From assembly GCF_042682785.1 (NCBI RefSeq), contig NZ_JBHUIB010000003.1, forward strand, positions 992,001 through 1,056,000: DNA of 64,000 nucleotides. Reading direction: 5' to 3'. Position 1 is the first letter of the stretch. Each line of letters begins with the position of its first letter. The notes under the pieces are model-generated. The model had not been told where the DNA came from. It ran no database searches and was given only the letters and a program-made list of their open reading frames with translations. A program made the position numbers and the translations under genes. The DNA comes from Thalassotalea_F euphylliae (GTDB lineage: Bacteria > Pseudomonadota > Gammaproteobacteria > Enterobacterales > Alteromonadaceae). This document shows, one piece after another, positions 1 through 9,085 of the stretch.

Positions 1-261
1 TACTATTTTGATGTGCATAGTTCTTTAAAACTGAGCTTGGTTTACGAAGATATTGACTATAACCCGGACAACAATCCATTTAGTTTTTATAGCGAGCAAG
101 TTAATACGTTATCTACTCAGTTAATCTATTCATACAAGTTAAACCCGCAAACCGTATTTTTCTTGGGGTACTCTGACAACAGTTTTGAAGATGATTTTGT
201 CGGTAACCTAAAACAGCAGCAGAGAACTTTATTTACAAAAATTAGCTATGCTTGGCGCTAG
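1..261 (+). CDS. C-terminal end of a DUF5916-type outer-membrane beta-barrel protein (partial)
   Basis: The frame is open from the first base, so the 5' part lies outside the window. About 86 residues remain. They alternate polar and hydrophobic residues as in beta strands and end NPQTVFFLGYSDN ... RTLFTKISYAWR, a tail I associate with DUF5916 proteins (N-terminal CBM9-like domain, C-terminal barrel). The last residues are aromatic/basic, as in an outer-membrane barrel. A full-length relative of the same architecture lies at 38238-40445. Function is unknown; the family often sits near peptidase or TonB-receptor genes. Family call rests on the tail only. Confidence 0.6.
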   Translation, partial: YYFDVHSSLKLSLVYEDIDYNPDNNPFSFYSEQVNTLSTQLIYSYKLNPQTVFFLGYSDNSFEDDFVGNLKQQQRTLFTKISYAWR

Positions 262-318
262 TAGACATATACTGAATAAGGAAGCGTAAAACTTTTTTAA
301 AGTTAAGGATAACATCAG

Positions 319-1083
319 ATGTCTAAATGGATGGTGTTACATAGGCAATTCGTCACATTGGCCGCATTGGTATTAGGATTCAATTGCGCGCCATTATTGG
401 CTACAGACCAAGTCACCATCGCTAGTGACGATGGTCCACCTCATATGATCGCAGATAATAATTCTGGAATAGACCTAGATATTGTTAGCGAAATAATCAA
501 AGAGTTGGGCTATTCCACCCATTACATCTACGCGCCACTTCATCGCGCTAAACAATTAGTCATCGCTAAAAATGCGGATATAGTTGTACCGACATTTCTG
601 CAAAAGGACACACCAGAACTCTACTATTCTGCTCCTATCATTCGCTATAAACCCACTATTTTTAGTTTACGTAGCGATAACATTGAAATTAATGATTTTA
701 CCGACCTAAAAGGCTTGCGTGTCGTATCATTTCAAGGAGCTACGGGTTATTTTGGAACAGCATTTGAGGACGCTGTAAAAAAAGCGAATTACAGAGAGTT
801 GCATGATATGTCGACTTTTCCGTCTTTACTCGTTAACAAGCGGGCAGACGTTGTTGTATTGGACTACTATATATTTTTCTATTATTTCAACCAATATCAC
901 CTTGACCTAGAACCAACGCTCATCTCTACACACGCAGTCATTCCTGAAGTCAATGCTTATGCGGGCTTTGCTTCTAAATCACTAAGAGATCAGTTCAATC
1001 ATAAGCTTACGCAATTTCTCGCAAACAATGGTGATAAAAAAGTCATAAAAAGGTATCTAGGAGAGGCGATAGTCAAGAGGTAA
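319..1083 (+). CDS. Periplasmic solute-binding protein, family 3 type, without a transporter
   Basis: 254 residues. An N-terminal signal peptide (about residues 1-28, hydrophobic LAALVLGFNCAPLLA) is followed by a bilobed SBP_bac_3-like domain: VTIASDDGPPHMIADNNSGIDLDI near the start, then ADIVVPTFL and a central LKGLRVVSFQGATG, the usual hinge to the second lobe. An AAGGAT ribosome site sits 7-8 bases before the ATG. No permease or ATPase gene is adjacent, so it may bind an amino acid or organic acid for sensing, or be a stand-alone family-3 protein of the kind common in Alteromonadales. Ligand cannot be read from sequence. A similar orphan protein is at 9671-10447. Confidence 0.75.
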   Translation: MSKWMVLHRQFVTLAALVLGFNCAPLLATDQVTIASDDGPPHMIADNNSGIDLDIVSEIIKELGYSTHYIYAPLHRAKQLVIAKNADIVVPTFLQKDTPELYYSAPIIRYKPTIFSLRSDNIEINDFTDLKGLRVVSFQGATGYFGTAFEDAVKKANYRELHDMSTFPSLLVNKRADVVVLDYYIFFYYFNQYHLDLEPTLISTHAVIPEVNAYAGFASKSLRDQFNHKLTQFLANNGDKKVIKRYLGEAIVKR

Positions 1084-1121
1084 GCAAAGCTTTATCAGCC
1101 AAGCCCACCTCTTCGTTGCGT

Positions 1122-1652
1122 TTATTTGAAGGTCACTGTTTTCTCACTACGGACATAAATACGCGCTTCAGGTTTCGTCCAGTTGCCTTTTTTAAAATAA
1201 CTGGTTTCAACCGTAATCTTATTAGGCGTTAAGGTGCTTGTTGATTTGACTTGCGTGATACCGTCTTTATTCCCTGAGACATCTTCATAAGCAACAAACG
1301 CATTGTCAGCAATCTGCTCTATCCAACCCTGAGTGTAAAAGCCAGCAGTAGTAAAGTAATAAAAAACCACCTTGCCTTTCTCTTTGTCAAAGAAGATCAG
1401 TGATTCGCCACCATACATTCCGTCATTTATTGAATGGAGTGTTCTAACTGTGGTGCCATTTAATGCCCTTTCCCACTTGGACACATCCACCATTTTTGGC
1501 TGACCTTCTTTTGGGTCAAACTCCGACTCCCAGCTCCCAAGGTATTGCTCAAATATAGCCAGCTCTTTGGCCAGTTTTAAGTCCTCTGCATATGCTTTCA
1601 GAGACATCACTGTCAGGGCCATCGTAATCACTATTTTGGGTATTATTTTCAT
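1122..1652 (-). CDS. Small secreted protein of unknown function (DUF1579-like)
   Basis: 176 residues with a clear signal peptide (MKIIPKIVITMALTVMSLKAYA, cleavage after AYA). The mature part has FEQYLGSWESEFDP, then repeated strand-like segments (GGESLIFFDKEKGKVVFYYFTTAGFYTQGW), which resembles the lipocalin-like DUF1579 group whose members begin with a 'LxGxW' motif. Last gene of a four-gene minus-strand run; it starts 2 bases after the stop of the RDD gene, so it is probably translated from the same message. Periplasmic location inferred. No catalytic residues recognised. Confidence 0.6.
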   Translation of the reverse strand: MKIIPKIVITMALTVMSLKAYAEDLKLAKELAIFEQYLGSWESEFDPKEGQPKMVDVSKWERALNGTTVRTLHSINDGMYGGESLIFFDKEKGKVVFYYFTTAGFYTQGWIEQIADNAFVAYEDVSGNKDGITQVKSTSTLTPNKITVETSYFKKGNWTKPEARIYVRSEKTVTFK

Positions 1653-1654
1653 TG

Positions 1655-2869
1655 TTATCCCTCAAATTGTTGTTTAGCTTTTCTTGTATCAATAACGACA
1701 GTTGCTGATATTTGGTCGTGAATGGCTTGTCTATTGGCGTCCCAAAATATTTGTATAAAACCAAGTAAACCCGTCGCTATACCAGCACCGTAGCCACCAT
1801 AGCGCCCAAAACTATCCCACATTGATAGCGGAGTGCCGTCTAGTTGAATTACGCGGATACCAAACAACTTTTTACCAGGTGTTTTTCCATGATAGACAGA
1901 CGTAAACACAGTGAAATAGAATGCGGCCCAACCAAAGCCTAAACCAAGATCCTCAATCAGGGCCTTCGCGAGTTCAATCACTGAATAAACCGGTTTGTCA
2001 GATTTTTCAGTGGCTTCACTTGTAGCTGCTATTGCCGGCTCCACATTATCATTTTCAGTGTCTTCAGCGGGCGTTGAAAATCCCTCTTCGCTCGTTTTTG
2101 TGCTGGTTTCAGGTAATTCAATTAACAAAGCTGAAAGTCTACTGGCCAGTTCTTCTCTATCATTAGAGGATAGGTCAATTTCACCCACGGCTTCTTCAAC
2201 AAGCCCCTTTCTATCTTTAAGTGGCAGCGACAACTCGTTCAAAGTCAAAGCAGCCGGTGTTAAGTCTTGATACCAACAATCGACAGTTTGGCAGTCACTC
2301 TCGTCAATTTTAGCGACAGCTTTAGAAAACGCGACACTAAACACGATTGCTTCAGCCGCCGTTTTTAAAGACGTTTCAATATCACCTTCAATGGCATCCC
2401 TATCATCATTTCGACTGTACTGACCGCCATAATTATATGGGCCGGACCAACCAAGGTCGTTGAAGGTTTTAGGCAGTATTTCAGCGAGTACAACAAACAC
2501 AGTGAATGCACCAACTAAACGCATCAGAAAACGACGCTTACGGCCGCGCTCTCGCCCCATTTGCTCTGCGCGTTTATTGCTACCAAATCGAAACAACGCA
2601 ATGGCAACGAAGATCGCCAAAATTTCACCTGGTGTGCTACTCAACATTGCCACTAGCAAACCATCTACAGCGATTGCCGCCGCACGTTTATAAGGTGACG
2701 CCAATGGAAGACCAAATAATGATTTATCAATTTCAAACGCAAATGGCGTCAGTATTTGACGCGTTTCGTCTTTCGACAGTGATATCGCGTCTTGTGCCAA
2801 CTCTGCATTAACGCTGTCAGCGACAGCGAGTGTGCTGTCAGTTGTTTTTATCTGATGTTTCGCGTCCAA
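1655..2869 (-). CDS. RDD-family membrane protein with a large central insertion
   Basis: 404 residues. The two halves of an RDD domain are far apart. The first helix region (YKRAAAIAVDGLLVAMLSS, about residues 61-80, with the R and D) lies near the N-terminus. The signature GKTPGKKLFGIRVIQLDGTPLSMWDSFGR and a final helix (about 328-395) lie at the C-terminus. Between them are a basic GRERGRKRRF stretch, another membrane segment and a long soluble region rich in Glu, Ser and Thr with two Cys (CQTVDC). Ordinary RDD proteins are 130-200 residues. It sits 30 bases behind the VWA gene in a moxR-vwa-rdd operon. RDD proteins are suspected transporters; the role here is unknown. Confidence 0.75.
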   Translation of the reverse strand: MDAKHQIKTTDSTLAVADSVNAELAQDAISLSKDETRQILTPFAFEIDKSLFGLPLASPYKRAAAIAVDGLLVAMLSSTPGEILAIFVAIALFRFGSNKRAEQMGRERGRKRRFLMRLVGAFTVFVVLAEILPKTFNDLGWSGPYNYGGQYSRNDDRDAIEGDIETSLKTAAEAIVFSVAFSKAVAKIDESDCQTVDCWYQDLTPAALTLNELSLPLKDRKGLVEEAVGEIDLSSNDREELASRLSALLIELPETSTKTSEEGFSTPAEDTENDNVEPAIAATSEATEKSDKPVYSVIELAKALIEDLGLGFGWAAFYFTVFTSVYHGKTPGKKLFGIRVIQLDGTPLSMWDSFGRYGGYGAGIATGLLGFIQIFWDANRQAIHDQISATVVIDTRKAKQQFEG

Positions 2870-2899
2870 GCGACAATCCTTCGTTTATTTTTTACCTAA

Positions 2900-4072
2900 T
2901 TACAATAATGCTTTAATGCCTTCGCTTAAACCTGAAATGGTCATTGGATACATTTTTTTATGCATTAATTGATGAATAATTTGAATCGACGGGTAGTAAT
3001 GCCACGCTTGTTCAGGTTGAGGGTTCAACCAAATAACTTTATCAAAGTGTTCGGTAACCCGCTCTAACCAAACGCTTCCAGCCTCTTGATTCCAGTGTTC
3101 TACACTGCCACCTGGGTAAGTAATCTCGTACGGCCCCATCGTAGCATCACCGACAAAGATAACCTTATAGTCACGGCTGAATTTGTGTAACACATCCAGC
3201 ACATCATGATGTTCATTGTAACGACGCTCGTTCTCTTTCCAAACATGCTCATATAAACAGTTGTGGAAATAGAAAAACTCAAGGTGTTTAAATTCAGTGT
3301 GAACTGCTGAAAATAGCTGTTCACATACGCGAATATGGTCATCCATAGAGCCGCCCACATCGAAAAACATCAACACTTTTACGGCATTATGGCGCTCAGG
3401 CTTCATTTTGATATCTAAGTAGCCCGCATTTCTTGCTGTTGCTGAAATCGTATCATCAAGGGCTAATTCATCACTAGCGCCACTTCGCGCAAACTGTCGA
3501 AGCTTACGTAGTGCCACTTTGATATTACGCGTCCCTATTTCGACTTGGTTATCTAAATTGCGGTATTGACGTTTATCCCACACCTTAACGGCTTTACGAT
3601 GGCGTGACTCTTTCTGGCCAATGCGAACACCTTCAGGGTTGAAACCATAGGCACCAAATGGAGACGTCCCCCCCGTACCAATCCATTTATTACCACCCTG
3701 ATGTCGTTTTTCCTGCTCTTTCAAACGTTCAGCTAGTGTTTCCATAAGCTTATCAAAACCGCCCAACGCCTCAATTTCCGCCATTTCTTCCGGAGACAAG
3801 GTTTTCTCGAGTTGCTTTCGGAGCCACTCATCTGGAATTTGAGATAAATCCAAATCAAGTGACTCGACACCTTTGAAATAGTCGGCAAATGCACGATCGA
3901 AACGGTCAAAGTAACTTTCATCTTTGACCAACAATGCACGGCTAATTGCATAAAATGCGTCTATGTCGGCATAAACAACGTTTTTTTCAAGCGCCCTTAT
4001 CAAGTCAAGCAACTCGCGTATTGTACAAGGCACACGATATTCGCGGACCTTGTAGAAAAATTCGATAAGCAT
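2900..4072 (-). CDS. VWA-domain (CoxE-like) protein
   Basis: 390 residues, no signal peptide, so cytoplasmic. The C-terminal half is a von Willebrand A domain with the metal-site strand VLMFFDVGGSMDDH (about 240-253); the usual DxSxS is DVGGS, with Gly in the first Ser position. Later comes the strand YKVIFVGDATMGPYEI. The N-terminal half is helical and charged (LIEFFYKVREYRVPCTIRELLDLIRAL), as in CoxE-like partners of MoxR ATPases. It lies 3 bases downstream of the MoxR-type gene, the standard pairing: the ATPase is thought to remodel a target selected by the VWA protein. The target is not known here. Confidence 0.85.
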   Translation of the reverse strand: MLIEFFYKVREYRVPCTIRELLDLIRALEKNVVYADIDAFYAISRALLVKDESYFDRFDRAFADYFKGVESLDLDLSQIPDEWLRKQLEKTLSPEEMAEIEALGGFDKLMETLAERLKEQEKRHQGGNKWIGTGGTSPFGAYGFNPEGVRIGQKESRHRKAVKVWDKRQYRNLDNQVEIGTRNIKVALRKLRQFARSGASDELALDDTISATARNAGYLDIKMKPERHNAVKVLMFFDVGGSMDDHIRVCEQLFSAVHTEFKHLEFFYFHNCLYEHVWKENERRYNEHHDVLDVLHKFSRDYKVIFVGDATMGPYEITYPGGSVEHWNQEAGSVWLERVTEHFDKVIWLNPQPEQAWHYYPSIQIIHQLMHKKMYPMTISGLSEGIKALL

Positions 4073-4075
4073 GGC

Positions 4076-4921
4076 TTAACGACCTGAGCGATTCATAAAC
4101 GCCAGCTTCTCGAACAAATGCACGTCTTGTTCATTTTTAAGCAATGCACCGTGTAATGGTGGAATGGCTTTACTCTGCTGCGATTCGCGAAGTACTTCCG
4201 TTGGTATGTCTTCAGCAAGCAGTAGTTTCAACCAATCAATAAGCTCAGACGTTGAAGGTTTCTTCTTCAAGCCAGGGATGTCTCGTAGATCAAAAAACGA
4301 TGCTAGTGCCTGGTCGAGCAATTGCTTTTTAATACCAGGGAAGTGAACTTCAACGATGGCTTGCATCTCTTCTGCATCAGGGAAATTGATGTAGTGGAAA
4401 AAACAACGACGTAAGAATGCATCGGGTAATTCTTTCTCATTGTTTGACGTAATAATCACAATAGGACGTTGCTTTGCTACCACGCGTTCTTGTGTTTCAT
4501 ATACAAAGAACTCCATTTTATCGAGCTCTAAAAGTAAATCGTTTGGAAATTCGATATCGGCTTTGTCAATTTCGTCAATCAACAGTACTGGGCGTTTACC
4601 GTGGGTAAATGCCTGCCATAACTTACCTTTGACAATGTAGTTACTGATATCTTTTACTTTTTCGTCGCCTAACTGACTGTCTCGTAAACGTGAAACCGCG
4701 TCATATTCATATAAACCTTGTTGGGCTTTGGTGGTTGATTTAATGTGCCATTGAATAAGTTCTGTATCTAACGATGCGGCTAATTGCTCCGCCAACATGG
4801 TTTTACCGGTGCCTGGCTCACCTTTAATAAGTAATGGACGCTCCAAGCTAATAGCCGCGTTAACAGCCAACTGTAACTCTTTTGAAGCGATGTAATCTGA
4901 AGTACCGGTGAATTGCGTCAT
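4076..4921 (-). CDS. MoxR-type AAA+ ATPase
   Basis: 281 residues. Walker A GEPGTGKT (34-41), Walker B PVLLIDEIDKAD (about 115), sensor region IVIITSNNEKELPDAFLRRCFFHYINFP, all typical of the MoxR branch of AAA+ proteins. First gene of the moxR-vwa-rdd-hypothetical run on the minus strand. The family acts as a chaperone or remodelling ATPase together with VWA proteins, often in maturation of enzymes or envelope stress. ATG start at 4921. Confidence 0.9.
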   Translation of the reverse strand: MTQFTGTSDYIASKELQLAVNAAISLERPLLIKGEPGTGKTMLAEQLAASLDTELIQWHIKSTTKAQQGLYEYDAVSRLRDSQLGDEKVKDISNYIVKGKLWQAFTHGKRPVLLIDEIDKADIEFPNDLLLELDKMEFFVYETQERVVAKQRPIVIITSNNEKELPDAFLRRCFFHYINFPDAEEMQAIVEVHFPGIKKQLLDQALASFFDLRDIPGLKKKPSTSELIDWLKLLLAEDIPTEVLRESQQSKAIPPLHGALLKNEQDVHLFEKLAFMNRSGR

Positions 4922-5037
4922 AAAATTTCCAATCGTTAGAACTAAATTAGACAGTCGTTATTCCATTTTTGCATATAAGATATAACGAAAAGTCACTTCT
5001 TTTTTTTCTTTTAAAAGCTAATCTTTACAATGTAATT

Positions 5038-5068
5038 TTGACAATTCTATATTGTTTATCTGAATAAT
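5038..5068 (+). promoter_or_regulatory. Candidate sigma-70 promoter of cysK
   Basis: A perfect -35 TTGACA at 5038-5043 is followed by AATAAT at 5063-5068 (5 of 6 to TATAAT) with a long 19-base spacer; TGAATA at 5061-5066 would give 17. The cysK ribosome site AGGA is at 5073-5076, 7 bases before the ATG, so the leader is very short. No CysB site was recognised. Confidence 0.4.
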
Positions 5069-5083
5069 CTACAGGATTAGGTA

Positions 5084-6052
5084 ATGACTACTATATTTGA
5101 AGACAACTCAACCAGTATTGGCCGCACGCCAATCGTTAAACTAAATCGCGTAACTGGCGGTAATGTTTACGCAAAAGTGGAGGCACGTAACCCTAGCTTC
5201 AGCGTTAAGTGTCGTATTGGTGCTAGCATGGTATGGGATGCTGAAGAAAAAGGTCTTCTTGGTGACGGTAAAGAGATCATCGAACCAACTAGTGGTAACA
5301 CAGGTATCGCACTAGCATTCGTTGCTGCGGCGCGTGGCTACCCTATTACATTGACAATGCCTAACACAATGAGTCTTGAGCGTCGTAAGCTTCTTGCTGC
5401 ACTAGGTGCAAAGCTTGAGCTAACTGAAGGCGCTAAGGGAATGAAAGGTGCTATCGAGAAAGCACAAGAGATTCGCGATTCAGACCCTAGCAAGTATGTG
5501 TTACTTGGTCAGTTCGAAAACCCAGCAAACCCAAAAATTCACGAAGAAACAACAGGTCCGGAAATCTTCAAAGATATGGACGGTAAAATTGACTTCTTCG
5601 TAGCAGGTGTTGGTACAGGTGGTACTATCACAGGTGTAAGCCGCTACTTGAAATTAAAAGAAGGGGTTGCACTAACATCTGTGGCTGTTGAGCCAGTTGA
5701 TTCACCTGTAATTACACAAGCGAAAGCAGGTGAAGAGTTAAAACCTGGACCACATAAAATCCAAGGTATCGGCGCTGGCTTCATTCCAGGTAACTTAGAC
5801 CTAGAACTTGTTGATGCTGTTGAGCAAGTATCAAACGAAGAAGCGATGGAAATGGCACACCGCCTAATGAAGGAAGAAGGTATTTTAGCTGGTATTTCTT
5901 CTGGTGCAGCGGTTGTTGCAGCAAAACGTCTTGCTGAAAAGCCAGAAAATGCAGATAAGAACATTGTGGTTATTTTACCAAGCTCAGCAGAGCGTTACTT
6001 ATCAAGCCCGCTATTTACAGACAGCTTCTCAGATAAAGAGCTAGTTCAATAA
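5084..6052 (+). CDS. cysK: Cysteine synthase A (O-acetylserine sulfhydrylase)
   Basis: 322 residues, colinear with E. coli CysK over its whole length. It makes L-cysteine from O-acetylserine and sulfide in the cytoplasm with PLP. The PLP lysine is K42 in NPSFSVKCRIG; the substrate loop is PTSGNTG (68-74); the phosphate-binding GVGTGGT is near 177-183; IPSSAERYL-type C-terminal motif is present as LPSSAERYLS. The MSKIFEDN-like N-terminus fixes the ATG start. Single gene with its own promoter and a strong terminator. Confidence 0.97.
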   Translation: MTTIFEDNSTSIGRTPIVKLNRVTGGNVYAKVEARNPSFSVKCRIGASMVWDAEEKGLLGDGKEIIEPTSGNTGIALAFVAAARGYPITLTMPNTMSLERRKLLAALGAKLELTEGAKGMKGAIEKAQEIRDSDPSKYVLLGQFENPANPKIHEETTGPEIFKDMDGKIDFFVAGVGTGGTITGVSRYLKLKEGVALTSVAVEPVDSPVITQAKAGEELKPGPHKIQGIGAGFIPGNLDLELVDAVEQVSNEEAMEMAHRLMKEEGILAGISSGAAVVAAKRLAEKPENADKNIVVILPSSAERYLSSPLFTDSFSDKELVQ

Positions 6053-6073
6053 GCTATTCTTGCTTTATTGATT

Positions 6074-6100
6074 AAAAAAGGCGCATTCAGCGCCTTTTTT
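6074..6100 (+). terminator. Rho-independent terminator after cysK
   Basis: Perfect stem GGCGC / GCGCC (6080-6084 with 6090-6094) around a 5-base loop, with an A-run before it and six T after. Confidence 0.9.
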
Positions 6101-6160
6101 CGTGCAAGTTATTCTTGCTTATGCTTAAAATAGGGACAAATTTTCAGTTTGTTCTACCTT

Positions 6161-6589
6161 ATGAAATTACTTAAAGGATTAGTTCTCTTACTCTCCATTT
6201 CTCTTTTCGGCTGTGAAAAAGAAGAAGACATTACCGAAATTCAAAACCCTGAATTAGTTGCCGTTGCATTTTTTGATGCGTTGTATAACCAGAAAGATAT
6301 TAAAAAAGCAGCATCGGTTTGTGGACCTAAACTCGCTCGTATTCTTCTTCACTACAACTCAACAACCGCAGTAGCGCGACACTTGTTCAATATGCAGTAT
6401 GATTCGGTAGAAATTAAGCCTGATGACAGTGGTGTTAAAGTGCGTGAGCAGTTCAAGGAAAAAGCTGACATCACGATTTATTTTGATGGTAAATACTTAG
6501 AAGACCGGGTAAAAGACGTAAAGCGCTTGCGCCTCATTCAACAAGATGGTCGCTGGATCATCGATAAAATCTTAAAAGACCCATTCTAA
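6161..6589 (+). CDS. Small lipoprotein of unknown function
   Basis: 142 residues from the ATG at 6161; a TTG four codons upstream is in frame but less likely. The N-terminus MKLLKGLVLLLSISLFGC is a lipoprotein signal with the modified Cys after LFG. The mature part (NPELVAVAFFDALYNQKDIKKAASVCGPKLARIL) looks like an NTF2-fold, DUF4878-like domain that often follows a lipobox. Function unknown. Monocistronic: terminators lie on both sides. Confidence 0.65.
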   Translation: MKLLKGLVLLLSISLFGCEKEEDITEIQNPELVAVAFFDALYNQKDIKKAASVCGPKLARILLHYNSTTAVARHLFNMQYDSVEIKPDDSGVKVREQFKEKADITIYFDGKYLEDRVKDVKRLRLIQQDGRWIIDKILKDPF

Positions 6590-6602
6590 GTAATTAATGA
6601 AT

Positions 6603-6632
6603 AAAAAAAGCGGCTTAATGGCCGCTTTTTTT
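6603..6632 (+). terminator. Rho-independent terminator, probably bidirectional
   Basis: Stem AGCGGC / GCCGCT around TTAATG with seven A before and seven T after. It lies between the convergent lipoprotein gene and ggt and can serve both. Confidence 0.88.
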
Positions 6633-6651
6633 ATTGTCTAATAGTCAGGCG

Positions 6652-8418
6652 TTACTTTGCCATCACCTTGCCTTCCCGGCGAGGATCTGCACCGCCTAAC
6701 AATTTACCATTCTGCACTTCAATAGCGTGAATGCCGCTGTTTAAATCTCTCACAGAGACTTTGTGGCCTTTCGCTTCTAGCGCTGACTGAAGGTTCGCAA
6801 TTGGCGTGCCCTTCTCTAACGTTGTAACTTTGTTACGGTTTGTCATCTTCGGTAGGTTGATCGCTTGCTGAGGGTCCAATTTCCAATCCAATACGCCAAT
6901 CATGGTTTGTGCTACATAGTTTATAATGCGGCTACCACCAGGCGATCCGACAACTAATTTAAGCGAACCATCTTCATTAAATACCATCATAGGTGCCATA
7001 GAACTGCGCGGACGCTTAAATGGTTCAACACGATTGGCAACTGGCTTGCCATCACGCTCCGGTGATAATGAGAAATCAGTCAGCTGATTATTCAAAATAA
7101 AACCGTTAACCATCAGTGCAGAACCAAACGCCATCTCAATACTCGTCGTCATCGATATCGCGTTACCGTCACCATCAACAATTGACACATGGCTGGTGGA
7201 AGGTAACTCGTAACTATCATCATTCGCTCTTGCTAACAGTGTTGCATTGCCAGCAGTAGCCTTACCCATGTCGGTATCGGTATTGATAAGTTTCGCACGG
7301 TTTGCCATATAGCTTGGCGAGACTAAGGTCTGGGTCGGTACTGATACAAAATCTTCATCGGCGATGTATTTGTCGCGATCTGCAAACGCCAATCGAGAGC
7401 TTTGAGTAAACAAGTGAACTGCTTCAACATCTGTTGGTTGAAGTTTATCAATCGCAAAACCTTCTAATTGCCCAAGTATTTGAATAACCGCAACACCACC
7501 AGAGCTTGGCGGCGCCATACCACATACTTTAAACACCTTGTACGGCCCACAAACTGGTTCACGCCATTTAGCTGAATAGCCAGCCATATCATCCATGCTT
7601 AACACACCAGGCTCTATCGATGCTGTATTGACTGCATTGACGATATCTTTTGCTATCCACCCTTTATAAAAAACATCTACGCCCTGCTCTGCAATAGCTT
7701 TGTATACCTTAGCTAGCGGTTTATTCACTAAAACGTCGCCAGCCTTTATCGCTTTGCCTTTAGGAAAAAAGTAATTGTTTATCGCTGGCATTTTGACAAT
7801 ACCAGGGTTGAATTTCATTCCGACAAGTTTTTGTAAGCGCGGCGATACTACAAAACCTTTTTCTGCAAGTGTAATCGCATCGTCAAACAACGCCTTCCAA
7901 GGTAGCTTGCCGTGTTTATCGTGGGCTTGTTTAAGCGCCATCAATACGCCGGGAACGCCAACAGAACGACCGCCAACAACTGCATCAATCCAACGCGCCG
8001 GTTTACCATCCGCGCCAATAAACATATCCGCTGTTGCTTTTGCCGGTGCTGTTTCACGCCCGTCTAACGTTGTTAGCTGTTGATTCTTTTCATCCCAATG
8101 CAGAATGAAAGCACCACCACCAATACCTGAAGACTGAGGTTCAACAAGTGTAAGAACAAGTTGAACTGCAATAGCCGCATCAATAGCGCTGCCACCGCGC
8201 GCTAACATGTTGTAACCAGCTTCACTCGCGTAAGGGTTGGCTGCTGCTACCATGTACTCTTGGCCGACAACGACTTGATTAACGCTTCTTCCCGTCGCTG
8301 CTTCAGGCTCTCTTACTTCACGTTTTTGCACAGACGCGCCTGTTGTCTGGGCGACTGCTAAACTCGTCGTAAAGGCTAAAGCTATTGAACAAGCTAACTT
8401 GGCAATATTTTTCTGCAT
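6652..8418 (-). CDS. ggt: Gamma-glutamyltransferase precursor
   Basis: 588 residues, the usual length. Signal peptide about 1-23 (SIALAFTTSLAVAQ) sends it to the periplasm, where it hydrolyses or transfers the gamma-glutamyl group of glutathione. The precursor cleaves itself before the catalytic Thr, here in LPSTSHVSIVDGDGNA (about residue 410; TTH in E. coli). Other family marks: SSGIGGGAFILHW, APPSSGGVAVIQILGQLEGF, and VGSPGGSRIINYVAQ near the C-terminus. It starts 10 bases after the DTW-domain gene, so both are likely one transcript. Confidence 0.95.
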   Translation of the reverse strand: MQKNIAKLACSIALAFTTSLAVAQTTGASVQKREVREPEAATGRSVNQVVVGQEYMVAAANPYASEAGYNMLARGGSAIDAAIAVQLVLTLVEPQSSGIGGGAFILHWDEKNQQLTTLDGRETAPAKATADMFIGADGKPARWIDAVVGGRSVGVPGVLMALKQAHDKHGKLPWKALFDDAITLAEKGFVVSPRLQKLVGMKFNPGIVKMPAINNYFFPKGKAIKAGDVLVNKPLAKVYKAIAEQGVDVFYKGWIAKDIVNAVNTASIEPGVLSMDDMAGYSAKWREPVCGPYKVFKVCGMAPPSSGGVAVIQILGQLEGFAIDKLQPTDVEAVHLFTQSSRLAFADRDKYIADEDFVSVPTQTLVSPSYMANRAKLINTDTDMGKATAGNATLLARANDDSYELPSTSHVSIVDGDGNAISMTTSIEMAFGSALMVNGFILNNQLTDFSLSPERDGKPVANRVEPFKRPRSSMAPMMVFNEDGSLKLVVGSPGGSRIINYVAQTMIGVLDWKLDPQQAINLPKMTNRNKVTTLEKGTPIANLQSALEAKGHKVSVRDLNSGIHAIEVQNGKLLGGADPRREGKVMAK

Positions 8419-8427
8419 ATTCTCGAA

Positions 8428-9018
8428 TTACTCTTGAAGTGATGGTCTAAACGATAACTGAAATGCATTGAACTGAGCAAAGCTTTTTAACAGAGAATGA
8501 TATTTATTTTCGTTTTGTTCAATTACTGACAATGCATAGCAACAGGCTTCGAGAGTCGACAAAGCGTTTTCTTTTTTAGTTTTGCGAATGGCGTAGTTGC
8601 CTTGAAGCCCCTTTGGCAATGTTACCGCTGGCAAATTTTGCAGAGCGGATGATATTTGGTACATCTTAAATGCTTTACGCCATGTAGCATCAACCACTAT
8701 TAAATTTGTAATTGGCTTTGAGTCAGCTTTTCCCAACGTTAGCTCTTGGGCATTATCACTTGGATAAAGTAACGCAGTTTGTGCTTTATGACTCGCTAAC
8801 CAACTAATAAACGCCTCATTTTTATCGAAGTTCTCTGCTATAAAAGTGATAGTGTTAGACAGTGAACCTTGTAGCAATGGCGCGCTGCCTTTTGGGTGAT
8901 TTTGTTCTTTGGGGTGCTGCAATATCACCAACGTACACTGATTGTCGATATTTGTCATGAACTGGCATATGCATGCACGTGGTGGTCGCTGACACTGTGC
9001 ACAAATGTCTCTGGTCAT
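8428..9018 (-). CDS. DTW-domain tRNA-uridine aminocarboxypropyltransferase-like protein (TapT family)
   Basis: 196 residues from the ATG at 9018 (a GTG seven codons upstream is in frame; no strong ribosome site favours either). N-terminal Cys cluster CAQCQRPPRACIC is the family's zinc-like motif. The DTW motif appears as VDATWRKAFKMY. Other conserved parts are QHPKEQNHPKGSAPLL and LPKGLQGNYAIRKTKKENALSTLEA. TapT enzymes transfer the aminocarboxypropyl group of SAM to U47 of tRNA, giving acp3U. Divergent from the rhombosortase gene and upstream of ggt. Confidence 0.82.
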   Translation of the reverse strand: MTRDICAQCQRPPRACICQFMTNIDNQCTLVILQHPKEQNHPKGSAPLLQGSLSNTITFIAENFDKNEAFISWLASHKAQTALLYPSDNAQELTLGKADSKPITNLIVVDATWRKAFKMYQISSALQNLPAVTLPKGLQGNYAIRKTKKENALSTLEACCYALSVIEQNENKYHSLLKSFAQFNAFQLSFRPSLQE

Positions 9019-9085
9019 TAAAGTTTCTGTTCTATACACTTATGTACCTATTATGCAGGATATTATTTTCCACCACTATTAATCC

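Noticed and set aside
1549..1764. 71-residue minus-strand frame across the RDD and small secreted genes
   Set aside because: It overlaps two genes that have good signals, shows no protein-like composition and no ribosome site.
5084..6052. CysM or cystathionine beta-synthase
   Set aside because: End-to-end match with CysK and the motif NPSFSVKCRIG support CysK.
7775..8083. 102-residue frame opposite ggt
   Set aside because: Antisense to a conserved gene and low-complexity; a shadow frame.
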